Positions 1 to 9,505 of a stretch of DNA of 64,000 nt are shown piece by piece. The position numbers and the translations under genes are program-made. This DNA comes from Ferruginibacter sp. GTDB lineage: Bacteria > Bacteroidota > Bacteroidia > Chitinophagales > Chitinophagaceae. The number at the start of each line of letters is the position of its first letter. Within the stretch, counting starts at the first letter, position 1. The stretch is taken from contig JAOQAK010000091.1 in NCBI GenBank assembly GCA_025963635.1, forward strand, positions 1 through 64,000, in the 5' to 3' direction. The notes under the pieces were generated by a model. That model had not been told where the DNA came from and ran no database searches. It saw only the letters and a program-made list of their open reading frames with translations.

Positions 1-35
1 TTCAATTTTAAGTTTTAAAACTCAATATAAATATC

Positions 36-933
36 ATGAGATTGCCTATTGCAATAGTTATCGTTGTAAGTTCGTTTTTCTTTTTTTCATGCGAAAAAAC
101 CATTTCCGTTCTTCCTCCATCCTACCAAGGAAAGGCAAGCATTCAAAGCATGCTGGAGCCGGACAGTCTGCCAATCGTTTATTTCAACAGAACAGTACCT
201 TATTTTGATAAAAAGATAAACTTTGCTGAATTGGCAATTCGGAATGCAGTCGTTCAAATAAGCAGCGCTGGCACCATAGATATTTTGAAACTGGATAGTG
301 TATTTGATAAAGTTTACTGCCAGTACAATTATTACTATAAGGGCAATAGCCCCATTCAATTAAACAAAAATTACACCCTTACCATCACTAGTGGCACAGA
401 TACTTATACCGCTACTGCTACTATTCGACAAGTTATCAAAGGCAACAGTTGATAGTACGGCTTTACGCCCATTTTTAAAGACTTCTATGGCGAACACGAA
501 GGGGTGATTGTCTATTTTAAGGATGTTCCCTCCCAAACCAATTATTTTCGATACGAGATGATGAGATATGTTGACACTAGTACACAAAAAGCCAGCAAAA
601 ATAGTTAGCCCCTGCCTGGGCCGGGATAGCGTGGAAGTGGATGAAATTGGACGTTCTGTTTATAGTGACGCGGGGCAAACTGGATTGCAAATAAAAATTG
701 TCATTGAACCTGCTTATACACACGTAGCCGGAACCAAGGGAACAATATATATTCAAACCATCGATAAGAATGCATATGATTTCTTTGACCAGTTGGATAA
801 GCAAAAGCTTGCACAGTTTAATCCATTTGTGGCCCCCGTGTTTTTGATGGATGGCCAGTTTGGCAGCAAAGCTGTGGGATATTTTTCAGCCATGGTGAAA
901 AGTGATCCGGTAGCTTACATCTTCCCGGAATAA
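36..933 (+). pseudogene. DUF4249-family lipoprotein, frameshifted
   Basis: The first part (36-452) starts with a lipoprotein signal peptide ending in a lipobox-like FFSC and reads as the N-terminal half of a DUF4249 protein. The frame ends at tandem stops (450-455). The same frame resumes from 471 with IFKDFYGEHEG and VPSQTNYFRYEMMRY, typical of this family, and ends near 600. The C-terminal part (568-933), with NPFVAPVF and GYFSAMV, lies in a different frame. At least two to three indels are therefore needed to restore one protein. DUF4249 proteins are outer-membrane-associated lipoproteins that usually follow a SusC/TonB-type receptor gene, which here would lie left of the window. Family assignment is from motif resemblance. 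Decay or sequencing error are both possible. Confidence 0.75.
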
Positions 934-965
934 AAACTTTGACCTTTACCCTAACTTAATTAATT

Positions 966-1880
966 ATTAAAAAAAAAATTGTCTTTGGAGCTTGCATATT
1001 GATGGTATATATCGTATCAGCACAGGACACTATATTGACCAGGAATACAACGACTCTGTGGGATAAGTCATTTATCTATCAGAAAGATACCTTTTCTTTT
1101 CAGAAGCCTGCCTTGTTGCGTAACATCAGTTTTGTGCCGGCTGATATTTGGCAAATAACAAAGTCGCCGTTACAAAAAAGAAACTGGATTGGATTAGGCG
1201 TAGTTACGGTGAGCTCCATTGCGTTGATAGCAAAAGACGATGAAATTATTAAGTGGGTTCGTAAAACGAGTGATAAGATAGGATTACACCCGGATACCAG
1301 GTTTCATATTGCGTGGAAGGCAGGAGACACTAAAATTTTAAAGATCCCCCAAAATTTGAATACGATACTATACCAGTTGGGCGAGGGCGGTACAAGTATG
1401 ATCCTGGCAGGTGGCTTGTGGATTTATGGAAAACTAGACAAGGATAGCAGGTCAGTAAACACAGCAAATGACCTGGCAGAAACATTTCTTGCAATGGGTA
1501 TTACCACACAAATTTTAAAAAGGATCACTGGCAGAGAAAGCCCGTTCCTGGCAACAAAGGTTGGTGGAAGCTGGCGGCCCTTTCCTTCATTCGGAGAATT
1601 CCAGCGGAACACAAGTGCCTACGATGCATTCCCGTCTGGCCACCTCGCTACACTAATGGCAACAGTAACGGTGCTTTGTGACAATTACCCGGAAAAGAAA
1701 TGGATCAGGCCGGTGGGTTATACATTGATGTGCCTGTCTTCCTGGGCAATGATGAACACGGAAGTCCACTGGGCAGGAGATTATCCCTTGGCTATCGCTA
1801 TTGGTTATCTTTCCGGTAAAATAACAACACGGCGCCATCGGCTTGGGAATACACCTCGTACTAAAATGATTGTTTTGTAA
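966..1880 (+). CDS. PAP2-superfamily phosphatase
   Basis: The protein has the phosphatidic acid phosphatase type 2 signature: K-x-I-T-G-R-E-S-P, then PSGH (about residues 212-215 counted from position 999), then EVHWAGD with the third catalytic His and Asp. These enzymes hydrolyse lipid or isoprenoid (pyro)phosphates at membranes. The first conventional starts are TTG at 999 and ATG at 1002, but they fall inside a hydrophobic stretch. Reading upstream in frame gives KKKIVFGACILMVYIVSA followed by QD, a complete signal peptide whose only plausible start is ATT at 966 (stop codon at 957). The start is therefore either a rare ATT codon or a mutated ATG. A short stem followed by T residues at 1908-1924 could be its terminator. 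Confidence 0.82.
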   Translation: MKKKIVFGACILMVYIVSAQDTILTRNTTTLWDKSFIYQKDTFSFQKPALLRNISFVPADIWQITKSPLQKRNWIGLGVVTVSSIALIAKDDEIIKWVRKTSDKIGLHPDTRFHIAWKAGDTKILKIPQNLNTILYQLGEGGTSMILAGGLWIYGKLDKDSRSVNTANDLAETFLAMGITTQILKRITGRESPFLATKVGGSWRPFPSFGEFQRNTSAYDAFPSGHLATLMATVTVLCDNYPEKKWIRPVGYTLMCLSSWAMMNTEVHWAGDYPLAIAIGYLSGKITTRRHRLGNTPRTKMIVL

Positions 1881-1907
1881 CGGGGTTTATTAATTCATGT
1901 GAGCTTG

Positions 1908-1924
1908 AAGACACGCGTCTTTTT
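1908..1924 (+). terminator. weak terminator-like hairpin after PAP2 gene
   Basis: A 5-bp stem (AAGAC/GTCTT) with a 4-nt loop is followed by a T4 run, 28 nt after the PAP2 stop codon. The stem is short, so support is modest. Confidence 0.35.
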
Positions 1925-2299
1925 CCGATGGTTGCAATAACATCTACCAGTAAAATCTTTTGGAGCATTGGTATCACGATTTCAACACCACGGCTTTTTA
2001 TAATTATAGGATAAATAATTAGTCGAGCCTCAGAAAGTCTGAAAAGGTTATTAGTAGATATTACTCATTTATGTTGATACAAGGTGATATCTCATGCGGT
2101 ATAAGCTGGTATATCCCCCTGCAACAGGATTCGCACTATTTTTTATTTGTTCCATTTCCGAACGCATCACTTACGTTATTCATTTGCGCGGTGCCTAAAA
2201 ACTTTCTATGAATAATAAGTTAAGCCCACTCTGTTGATGTACTTAGCTGATGCTTCAACCCTGTTGCCTTTAACTTCTTCTATCGGGCGATTAACTGGT
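1925..2299. other. intergenic region without a recognisable gene
   Basis: Between the convergent PAP2 and K+-channel genes, reading all frames by eye gives only short peptides interrupted by stops. No RNA gene or known repeat was recognised. Confidence 0.4.
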
Positions 2300-2971
2300 T
2301 TATTCTTTATAAATTTTCTTTCCCTGGTTTATATATTTACCAATTATAATAGCTGTAACAAACACTGTATAAAAATGCCCTACGAGTCCCAGAAACATAA
2401 CTGACTTCTTTGCAAAAAATGATATTGGAAGAATGTCTCCAAAGCCTAGCGTCAATAAGTTACTTACGCTGAAATATAACAGGGTGTTTAACTTCCTTTT
2501 ACTTTCTCCTAATCCTGAAAAAGAACCCGGAGTATACGTCTCAATAAAATCAAATAAAAAGCAGCCAATAAAACAAAGCATTATAAATCCACATAGAACG
2601 GCAGAAATTATTTCCGGTGAAATTTTCTCAACTATTAATATTCTTCTGAACACTTCAACTGTGATTATTACAAAATAAATAATGAATGTTATGCCTAATA
2701 AACTACGATTGTTAATTGCTTTAAAGTGAAATATATCTGAAGCAATAAAGAGAGCGATTGTAACCGTTAGTAATCCGGCGATCAGGTACCATAAAAACTT
2801 ACGGCTATAAAATATTATCGCACCGGTTATCATAACCTGTATGGGGAGGAATGGATTGATAAAACTGGGCCGGACGCCGAACATCAATAATAGTAAACTC
2901 AGTAACAAGATTTCATATTTTCTTTTTTCAATGTATTTTCTTGTTTTTGTATGCATGGAAACATTATTCAT
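2300..2971 (-). CDS. two-pore-helix ion channel, K+-channel-like
   Basis: This 223-residue membrane protein has several hydrophobic segments in its first 130 residues. A pore region follows near residue 175 with the filter-like TLGFGDILP, a variant of the TxGYGD potassium selectivity filter, and a last transmembrane helix. This matches the Ion_trans_2 (two-TM K+ channel) family, here with additional N-terminal transmembrane segments. No cytoplasmic RCK/TrkA or cyclic-nucleotide domain follows, because the protein ends about 15 residues after the last helix. The Phe in place of Tyr in the filter occurs in some functional channels. The gene lies downstream of the RND efflux operon on the same strand but 60 bp away, so co-transcription is uncertain. 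Ion specificity is inferred from the filter only. Confidence 0.75.
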   Translation of the reverse strand: MNNVSMHTKTRKYIEKRKYEILLLSLLLLMFGVRPSFINPFLPIQVMITGAIIFYSRKFLWYLIAGLLTVTIALFIASDIFHFKAINNRSLLGITFIIYFVIITVEVFRRILIVEKISPEIISAVLCGFIMLCFIGCFLFDFIETYTPGSFSGLGESKRKLNTLLYFSVSNLLTLGFGDILPISFFAKKSVMFLGLVGHFYTVFVTAIIIGKYINQGKKIYKE

Positions 2972-3034
2972 TTCAATATTATAAATTGCAGGTAAGATGT
3001 CTTTTTTAGTGCATGGTTTAATATTAGTCCCGCG

Positions 3035-4420
3035 TTACTTCCATCCACCTCCCAGATCCCGATATAAATTCACAACAGCCTGAAGTTGTGTTAACCGGTC
3101 ATTCACCTGGTTCAATTGTGCAGACAAAAGGCTTTGCCGGGCAGTCAATACTTCTGTATAATTAGCCGAACTATAACGTACCAGCAATTGAGTGTACTCT
3201 ACAGCTTTTTGCAGATTCGCAATTTGGCTATCCCGAAGATTTGTTTTTTCAAGCGTGCTTTGGTAAGCAGTCATATCATCCGAAACTTCTTGTCCGGCTA
3301 CTAATAAAATATTCTGAAAACCGAGCAGCGCTTGTTGCTTTCCTTCCTGCGCTACTTTTAACCTTGCTTTGTTGATACCCTGGCTAAAGATGGGGTTAGA
3401 TAAACCACCTGCAATACTGGCTACTACTGATGCAGGATTAAAAAGTTTGGAAAAGGAAGAGCCACTAAAGCCCCCGGAGGCTGAGATAATTAAGTCTGGA
3501 TAGAAATAGGTACGTGCAACATTGGTCAATTCAAAATTATAACGGTAATTTAATTCGGCCTCCTGAACGTCTGGACGATTGGCAAGCAATTGTGCCGGAA
3601 CGCCGGTAGTTAGATATTCCACTGTTTTTTGTTTAGAAAGCTGATCTCGTTTTATTGGACCCGGCACTCTTCCTATCAAAATACTCAGGGCATTTTCAAC
3701 CTGCCGGATCGATTGTTTCAGATCCGGGATGGTTACCTCTACAGCATACCGGTTGGCTTCGCTCTGAACAACAGCTGCTTCCGTAACTACATTAGCCACT
3801 TTTAAGGCCTTCATAATATCTACTGTACTGATCCAATCTTTAACGGATTGTTCAGTGATCTTTAATTCCTGGTCAAGGGCTAGCAGGGTATAATAATAGT
3901 TGGCAATCCCGGCCAGCATACCCGTTTGAACAGCCCTGGAGTAAGCTTCGCTTTGCATGAGGGAAGCCAGCGAAGCTTGTTTTGAACTTTTTAACCTGCC
4001 CCATAGATCTGCTTCCCAGTTCGAGTTGATACCCAGTTGAAAGGTGGGGTTGCTGGTGGATGCCGGGGCACTTTTATTATTCGATGTTTTATCAGCGAGA
4101 ACAGAAGCCCCTGCATTTACATTTGGTAAAAATGCCAAACTGCTTTGTTCAAAGTATGCTTGTGCCTGCCGGGTGCGTGAATAAGCAATTTTTAAATTCA
4201 GGTTCTGATCAATACCTTCCTGGATAAGATACTGCAATAAAGTATCAGTAAATATTTCTGTCCAGTGCAAGTTGGATATGTTGGTTGTATCTGTTGAAGA
4301 TTGATTACGATATAGATCTTGTTTTCCTACAACCGGTGACTTGTAGGGTTTGATAACGGAACACGAAGTTGCAATTATCGTGAGACTAAAGAGAATATAT
4401 ATTATCGGTCGCTTTTTCAT
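3035..4420 (-). CDS. TolC-family outer membrane efflux lipoprotein (NodT/OprM type)
   Basis: The protein has about 461 residues when started at the ATG at 4420, which gives MKKRPIIYILFSL and a lipobox (ATSC). The longer frame up to 4540 only overlaps the upstream gene and has no signal. The body shows the duplicated OEP architecture: two long alpha-helical stretches rich in Q, A and L, with motifs such as NWEADLWGRLKSS and the conserved VPAQLLANRPDVQEAE of NodT-family outer membrane factors. It forms the outer-membrane channel of a tripartite RND pump. It is the last gene of the operon, starting 10 bp after the stop of the RND pump (4431). Confidence 0.93.
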   Translation of the reverse strand: MKKRPIIYILFSLTIIATSCSVIKPYKSPVVGKQDLYRNQSSTDTTNISNLHWTEIFTDTLLQYLIQEGIDQNLNLKIAYSRTRQAQAYFEQSSLAFLPNVNAGASVLADKTSNNKSAPASTSNPTFQLGINSNWEADLWGRLKSSKQASLASLMQSEAYSRAVQTGMLAGIANYYYTLLALDQELKITEQSVKDWISTVDIMKALKVANVVTEAAVVQSEANRYAVEVTIPDLKQSIRQVENALSILIGRVPGPIKRDQLSKQKTVEYLTTGVPAQLLANRPDVQEAELNYRYNFELTNVARTYFYPDLIISASGGFSGSSFSKLFNPASVVASIAGGLSNPIFSQGINKARLKVAQEGKQQALLGFQNILLVAGQEVSDDMTAYQSTLEKTNLRDSQIANLQKAVEYTQLLVRYSSANYTEVLTARQSLLSAQLNQVNDRLTQLQAVVNLYRDLGGGWK

Positions 4421-4430
4421 AAATAATAAT

Positions 4431-7400
4431 TTAAACTCCAACGCTAACATCAGGGATTTGCGGGTTAATAGAAGGAGAATTAGTATCAATGACTTTCTCC
4501 GCAGTGTCATTCTCCTCCTCATCCAGTTTAGGTGGACCACTTATTCTTTCCTGAAGGGATTGAAAAATAATAAAGAGGACAGGAGTAATAAAGATTCCAA
4601 ATGTTGTCCCTATCAACATACCTCCTATGGCACCGGTACCTATGGCGTGATTACCATTCGCTCCTGCACCGGAAGCCACCATAAGAGGAAGCAACCCAAG
4701 AATAAAAGCAAAAGAGGTCATTAAAATCGGACGCAGCCTTGCTTGCGCTCCTTCCAAAGCTGCTTGGATGATGGGCATACCGTTTCTCCTTCTTTCTACT
4801 GCAAATTGTACAATCAGGATTGCATTTTTAGCCAGCAAACCAATCAGCATAATGAGGGTTATTTGTACATAAATGTTATTGTCTATACCGAAGATATTTG
4901 CAAAGAGGAAAGAGCCTGCGAGCCCGACTGGCAAGGTTAGTAATATTGAAAAAGGAAGAATATAACTTTCGTATTGGGCGCTTAACAGGAAATAAACAAA
5001 AATAAGGCAGAGCAAAAAAATGAAAGTAGTCTGGCTCCCGGCCGTGAGCTCTTGTCTTGTGAGGGCGGAATATTCATAACTATATCCTGCAGGAAGAGTT
5101 TGTGCAGCCACCTGCTGAATAGCAGTTATAGCATTGCCAGAACTATATCCGGGCTTTGGACTACCCGTGATGCTAATAGCAGTAAATAAGTTGAACCGTG
5201 AAATGGTTTGTGGCCCGTAAGTATTTTCCAGTGATACAAATTCAGTGATCGGAGCCATAGCGCCACTGGCATTCCGAACAAATATCGAGTTGAGGTTTTC
5301 TGGCTTTGCCCTGTATTCAGGATCTGCCTGGAATATAACCCGGAATTGCTGGCCGAACTGGTTGAAATTGGAAGCATAGACACCGCCGAAATAGCCTTGC
5401 ATAGTACCCAGTACATCACTCACATTTAACCCTGCCGCCTTTACTTTTGCCACATCTACATTTAATAAATATTGAGGGAAGTTCGGGCTAAAAGGAGTTG
5501 AGGCAAATTGAATTTCGGGCCGCTCGTTCAATGCCTGTAAAAAATCAGTGCTGATCTTGTAAAACTGGGCAATGTCTCCACCAGTCCTGTCTTCAAGCTG
5601 AAGGGAAAATCCTGATGTGTTACCAAAGCCCTGGATAGGTGGCGGAGTAAGAAACGTGATCTTTGCATTGCTGATTCCGGCGCTTTTACTCTTTAGTTCG
5701 TTGATAATGGTCTGTACATCTCTCTTTCGTTGGCTCCAGATCTGAAGCCTCATCACGACCCTTCCATAATTACTTCCGTTTCCACCAAGTGCCCCGTTGC
5801 CCACTATAGCAACTATGTTGTTTATTTCTGGTATCGTGCCAGAGATTTTCTCTATCTGCCGAACTATAGAATCAGTGCGCTCCAATGAAGCGGAAGGTGG
5901 TAAACTGATATCTGCAGTAAGCACTCCGAGGTCTTCGGCAGGAACAAAACTTTTCGGGGTGATTTTTGAAAGCCAAATAAAAACTGCAACAAAGAGTGCT
6001 ATTGCTGAAAGTGGTATCCACTTTCTGACAGATAAAAAACTAACCGACTTTTTATACTTGTTTGTTACGGCGGAAAAAGCCACATTAAAAGCGGTGTAAA
6101 ATCGCTGAATAAAGTTTTTCTTTTTATGTTCTTCATTATGAGGTTTCAAAAATAAAGCGCAAAGGGCCGGGCTAAGCGTAAGGGCGTTGATGGCAGAGAG
6201 AACAATGGCTATAGCCAATGTAAGTCCAAACTGCTTGTAAAACACACCCGCTGATCCGCCGATAAAGCTAACTGGTACAAACACTGCGGCCATCACCAGG
6301 GTAATAGAAACAATGGCGCCTGATATCTCATTCATGGCATCAATCGATGCTTTTTTTGACGACTTGTAGCCCTGGTCCAGTTTGGCATGAACGGCTTCCA
6401 CTACCACGATGGCATCATCCACTACGATGCCGATGGCCAGGATTAAAGCAAACAGGGTGAGCAGGTTAATAGTAAACCCAAAGAGGTTTAAGAAGAAGAA
6501 AGTTCCAATGATCGCCACAGGTACAGCAATGGCGGGAATCAGTGTGGACCTAAAATCCTGCAAGAAAATAAAGACCACAAGGAACACAAGAATAAATGCT
6601 TCCACCAGTGTATGCAGTACTTTGTCGATAGATGCCGTTAAAAAATCATTGGCATTGGATAAGACTACATACTTAATCCCTTTAGGAAAAGATGCTGAGG
6701 CCTTATTCACCACGGCAAGCGTTTGCTGAATTACCTGTTGTGCGTTGGAGCCTGGTGATTGCATTACTGTTACCGCTACCGCTGGTAAATTATTCGTTCT
6801 TGTTGCTACGGCATAGTTCTGGGCTCCCAGCTCTATGCGGGCAATATCTTTTAGGCGAAGCACATGTTGTTGGCTGCCCACTGACCGCACAATGATATTT
6901 CCAAACTCGGTGGTATCCACCAGGGTTCCCTTGTACCTGATAATGTATTGAAATGACTGTCCTCCCTGTTCCCCGAATTGACCGGGGGCGGCCTGGATAT
7001 TTTGTTCAGCAAGGGCAGCATTGACATCAGCCGGTATTATTCCATATGCCGCCATTACATCGGGTTTTAGCCAGATACGCATAGCATAGTCCATCGATCC
7101 TGCGGCCACTGCATCACCTACTCCCTGGATGCGCTTGATCTCAGGTACAAGGTTGATGTCAACGTAATTCTGGAGAAATGTCTGATCAAATGCCGGGGTT
7201 TCACTATATATCGAAAATATAAGCAGGTCGCTGGGCATTCGTTTCTTTACCGTAATTCCTGAACGGATCACTTCCTGGGGTAATTGACTGGTAGCTCTTG
7301 CTACCTGGTTCTGCACATTCACTGCATCAATATCAGGGTTTGAACCTACTTTAAATACAACATTGATATTAGCGCTTCCATCATTACCCGCAGTAGAAGA

Positions 7401-7634
7401 CATATAATCCATATTCTGCACACCATTGATCTGCTGTTCCAATGGCACGATCACAGATTTCAATACTACATCAGCATTGGCACCGGTATAAGAAGCAGAC
7501 ACCGATATAGTAGGCGGCGCAATTTCCGGGTATTGCGAAATTGGCAAAGAGACCAGCCCCAATATCCCTAAAGTAACTATCATTACAGAAATCACAGTAG
7601 ATAGTACAGGGCGTTGTATAAATCGTTTAAGCAT
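4431..7634 (-). CDS. RND efflux pump permease, HAE1 (AcrB-like) family
   Basis: This 1067-residue inner-membrane transporter has the usual length and duplicated fold of hydrophobe/amphiphile RND pumps: TM1 at the extreme N-terminus, a large periplasmic loop, TM2-6, then a second copy. Typical family motifs are visible, including GFTINLLTLFALILAIG with VVDDAIVVVEAV in the proton-relay TM4 region, and the C-terminal stretch beginning GALIEGA-like ALEGAQARLRPILMTS. The acidic DD pair needed for proton coupling is present. It uses the proton motive force to expel drugs, detergents or bile-salt-like compounds. It lies between the adaptor (30 bp upstream) and the TolC gene (10 bp downstream), forming a complete three-gene pump operon. 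HAE1 rather than heavy-metal HME type is inferred from sequence flavour. Confidence 0.95.
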   Translation of the reverse strand: MLKRFIQRPVLSTVISVMIVTLGILGLVSLPISQYPEIAPPTISVSASYTGANADVVLKSVIVPLEQQINGVQNMDYMSSTAGNDGSANINVVFKVGSNPDIDAVNVQNQVARATSQLPQEVIRSGITVKKRMPSDLLIFSIYSETPAFDQTFLQNYVDINLVPEIKRIQGVGDAVAAGSMDYAMRIWLKPDVMAAYGIIPADVNAALAEQNIQAAPGQFGEQGGQSFQYIIRYKGTLVDTTEFGNIIVRSVGSQQHVLRLKDIARIELGAQNYAVATRTNNLPAVAVTVMQSPGSNAQQVIQQTLAVVNKASASFPKGIKYVVLSNANDFLTASIDKVLHTLVEAFILVFLVVFIFLQDFRSTLIPAIAVPVAIIGTFFFLNLFGFTINLLTLFALILAIGIVVDDAIVVVEAVHAKLDQGYKSSKKASIDAMNEISGAIVSITLVMAAVFVPVSFIGGSAGVFYKQFGLTLAIAIVLSAINALTLSPALCALFLKPHNEEHKKKNFIQRFYTAFNVAFSAVTNKYKKSVSFLSVRKWIPLSAIALFVAVFIWLSKITPKSFVPAEDLGVLTADISLPPSASLERTDSIVRQIEKISGTIPEINNIVAIVGNGALGGNGSNYGRVVMRLQIWSQRKRDVQTIINELKSKSAGISNAKITFLTPPPIQGFGNTSGFSLQLEDRTGGDIAQFYKISTDFLQALNERPEIQFASTPFSPNFPQYLLNVDVAKVKAAGLNVSDVLGTMQGYFGGVYASNFNQFGQQFRVIFQADPEYRAKPENLNSIFVRNASGAMAPITEFVSLENTYGPQTISRFNLFTAISITGSPKPGYSSGNAITAIQQVAAQTLPAGYSYEYSALTRQELTAGSQTTFIFLLCLIFVYFLLSAQYESYILPFSILLTLPVGLAGSFLFANIFGIDNNIYVQITLIMLIGLLAKNAILIVQFAVERRRNGMPIIQAALEGAQARLRPILMTSFAFILGLLPLMVASGAGANGNHAIGTGAIGGMLIGTTFGIFITPVLFIIFQSLQERISGPPKLDEEENDTAEKVIDTNSPSINPQIPDVSVGV

Positions 7635-7664
7635 TGGCGTTTTTTTAGATTATTACCAGAAGGG

Positions 7665-8843
7665 TTAAAGACTCATATACACACTGTCAGCATTAACAAA
7701 CCTGGGTGTTATGGCCAAACCTTCCCTGAGATTTCCTATTCCCTCTACCACTATTTTGTCGCCGGGCTTTAGTCCCTGCTGCACTACATAAGAAGAACGG
7801 GGTGTATTACTGTTTACCTGGATGGGAATTGAGTGAACCGTATTATCAGGAGCGGCCACATAAACAAACAGCTTTCCCTGTACCTGGTAAGTAGCACTTT
7901 GTGGAACCAGCAATGCAGTATCAATCACTTGAGGAATTCGAACTATAGCGCTGCTTCCGCTACGGATCATGCTCTTTGGATTTTGAAAAGTAGCCCTAAA
8001 GGCAACAGATCCGGTAGAAACATTGACCAGTCCTCCAATGGTTTCAATCCGTCCCTTTTGATCATACGCAAGTCCATTGGAGAGCATGAGCGTAACAGGA
8101 GGCAAAGAAGCTAATTTTTCCTGCAAAGTATTGCCCCTGGTATTTATGAAAAAGTCCAGTTGCTGTTTTTCATTGATGGAAAAATAAGCATAGATATTTT
8201 GGATATTGGAGACAGTTGTTAAAGGTTGTGCGGTGGTGCTGCTCACCAGGCTTCCGATTTTAAAAGGCAGCAAACCTATAACTCCATCAGCGGGACTATA
8301 AATAGTGGCATAGCTCAAATTGGTACGTGCATTAATCAGGGTAGCATTAGCCTGTGCCAATGCTGCCTCTTTGGATTGCAGCGTATATTGGGCCGATTGA
8401 AGTGCATACCTGCTAATGATATCTTTTTCCACGAGGGGAGCCACTTCATTTACCTGCATTTGTGCGGCTTTTAAATCAGCCTGTGCGATTTTTATATTCG
8501 CCTCCGCTGTACGAACACCTTGCTCATAGAGTGGGGCACTGATGCGAAAAAGGAGTTGTCCTTTTTTCACTACTGATCCTTCATCAACATAAAGGGCTTT
8601 CAAATAGCCATCAATTTGGGGCCTTATCTCAACATTCTGCTGTCCCTGGATGGTAGCGGGATAATCAGCGTAGATCACTGTTTTTCTTGGAGCTATTGTA
8701 ATTACACCATAGGGTTTAACTGCTGCCGGCTGAGAGGCCGTGTTCAGTTTTGCAGCACTGCTATTGCCGCAGGAAGTCAATAAAAATGAACCTGCAACAA
8801 AAAGTGTTATGCAAAAACAGGAATAGAACAGTCGAGGTGACAT
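7665..8843 (-). CDS. RND efflux periplasmic adaptor (MFP) lipoprotein
   Basis: Starting at the ATG at 8843 gives 392 residues beginning MSPRLFYSCFC, with a lipobox LTSC; the frame extends upstream to 8906 without a better signal. The order is that of AcrA/MexA adaptors: a first lipoyl half (QNVEIRPQIDGYLKALYVDEG), an alpha-hairpin of about 70 residues rich in A, Q and E, the second lipoyl half (TIYSPADGVIGLLPF), then beta-barrel and membrane-proximal domains. It couples the inner-membrane pump to TolC. It is the first gene of the operon. The upstream region carries a triple direct repeat (9012-9038) also found upstream of the aldo/keto reductase gene. Confidence 0.93.
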   Translation of the reverse strand: MSPRLFYSCFCITLFVAGSFLLTSCGNSSAAKLNTASQPAAVKPYGVITIAPRKTVIYADYPATIQGQQNVEIRPQIDGYLKALYVDEGSVVKKGQLLFRISAPLYEQGVRTAEANIKIAQADLKAAQMQVNEVAPLVEKDIISRYALQSAQYTLQSKEAALAQANATLINARTNLSYATIYSPADGVIGLLPFKIGSLVSSTTAQPLTTVSNIQNIYAYFSINEKQQLDFFINTRGNTLQEKLASLPPVTLMLSNGLAYDQKGRIETIGGLVNVSTGSVAFRATFQNPKSMIRSGSSAIVRIPQVIDTALLVPQSATYQVQGKLFVYVAAPDNTVHSIPIQVNSNTPRSSYVVQQGLKPGDKIVVEGIGNLREGLAITPRFVNADSVYMSL

Positions 8844-9011
8844 CTTCAATTGTTTTTGATGTAGAAAGAAAACAAAGACAAAGCCGGTATGAAATTTCTT
8901 TACCATTATTCAAGGATTATAAAGTGAAATAAAAGTTGCAATCACGCAAGTAATACATAAGCCATCTTTTGTGATTACAACACAAAATTTCATCAGCTTT
9001 TTAGAAAAAGG

Positions 9012-9040
9012 TTGGAGAGAATCTGGAGAGAATCTGGATT
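9012..9040 (-). promoter_or_regulatory. triple 11-bp-period repeat, putative response-regulator box upstream of efflux operon
   Basis: On the minus strand the sequence reads AATCCAGA-N5-TCCAGATT-N3-TCCAA: three TCCA cores exactly 11 bp apart, about 170 bp upstream of the adaptor start codon. The same pattern, with the same spacing and orientation, occurs at 13711-13739 upstream of the aldo/keto reductase. OmpR-family regulators typically bind tandem repeats with about one helical turn spacing, and such a regulator is encoded at 11723-12403, between the two sites. Binding by that regulator is inference. Confidence 0.6.
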
Positions 9041-9362
9041 TCAGAAACTGGTCTATATCCCTTTTTCAAAAACTCGTTTCTGTTGTTCCCTTTCACACCA
9101 GTAACGGTTAATTATCGCCTGAAAAGTTGGAAAATAAAAAGCCGCTTGAAATAAAATTGATATTGACCAATCCAGTTTACGCCACATACAACTGCTATCT
9201 GAAAAGGAAAACAATCCAATTTCCAATAAAATAATAGCAGGTAATTACCCTTCGATTCCAAAGACTTACCCCAATTTTAAAGATGAAGAACTTGAAAAAT
9301 TATGTAGGAAGCTTCAAAATGGTGAGCTCCGGAATTTGCGGAGATAAAAAATTTAAAAAATA
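9041..9362. other. upstream region without a recognised gene
   Basis: Apart from the repeat box and the hairpin at 9363-9382, the stretch between the efflux operon and the broken MBL gene holds no reading frame I can recognise. A short frame around 9225-9345 (for example NYPSIPKTYPNFKDEELEKL) may be a remnant but has no identified family. Confidence 0.35.
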
Positions 9363-9382
9363 ACCCCTGTAGAAACAGGGGT
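9363..9382 (-). terminator. rho-independent terminator (minus strand)
   Basis: A perfect 8-bp stem (ACCCCTGT/ACAGGGGT) with a 4-nt loop is followed, on the minus strand, by TATTTTTTAAATTTTTT. It lies downstream of the minus-strand MBL pseudogene, as expected for its terminator. Confidence 0.7.
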
Positions 9383-9505
9383 CGTACCAAAACTAACTGC
9401 TTATGAGAAAATTGATCCGTAAAAGAAGATTGGAAAACTGAATAAATTCTGGAGACGAAACAATCGGTGAGTTATCAGGAATTTAGTTTAGGCAAATTAA
9501 ATTTT

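Noticed and set aside
4350..7000. Several 65-120-codon frames on the plus strand
   Set aside because: They are antisense to the RND pump, whose protein has all family motifs; the plus-strand peptides have no protein-like features.
7665..8843. Heavy-metal (CusB-like) adaptor
   Set aside because: No Met-rich metal-binding segment is seen, and the pump looks like the HAE1 drug-efflux group rather than HME.
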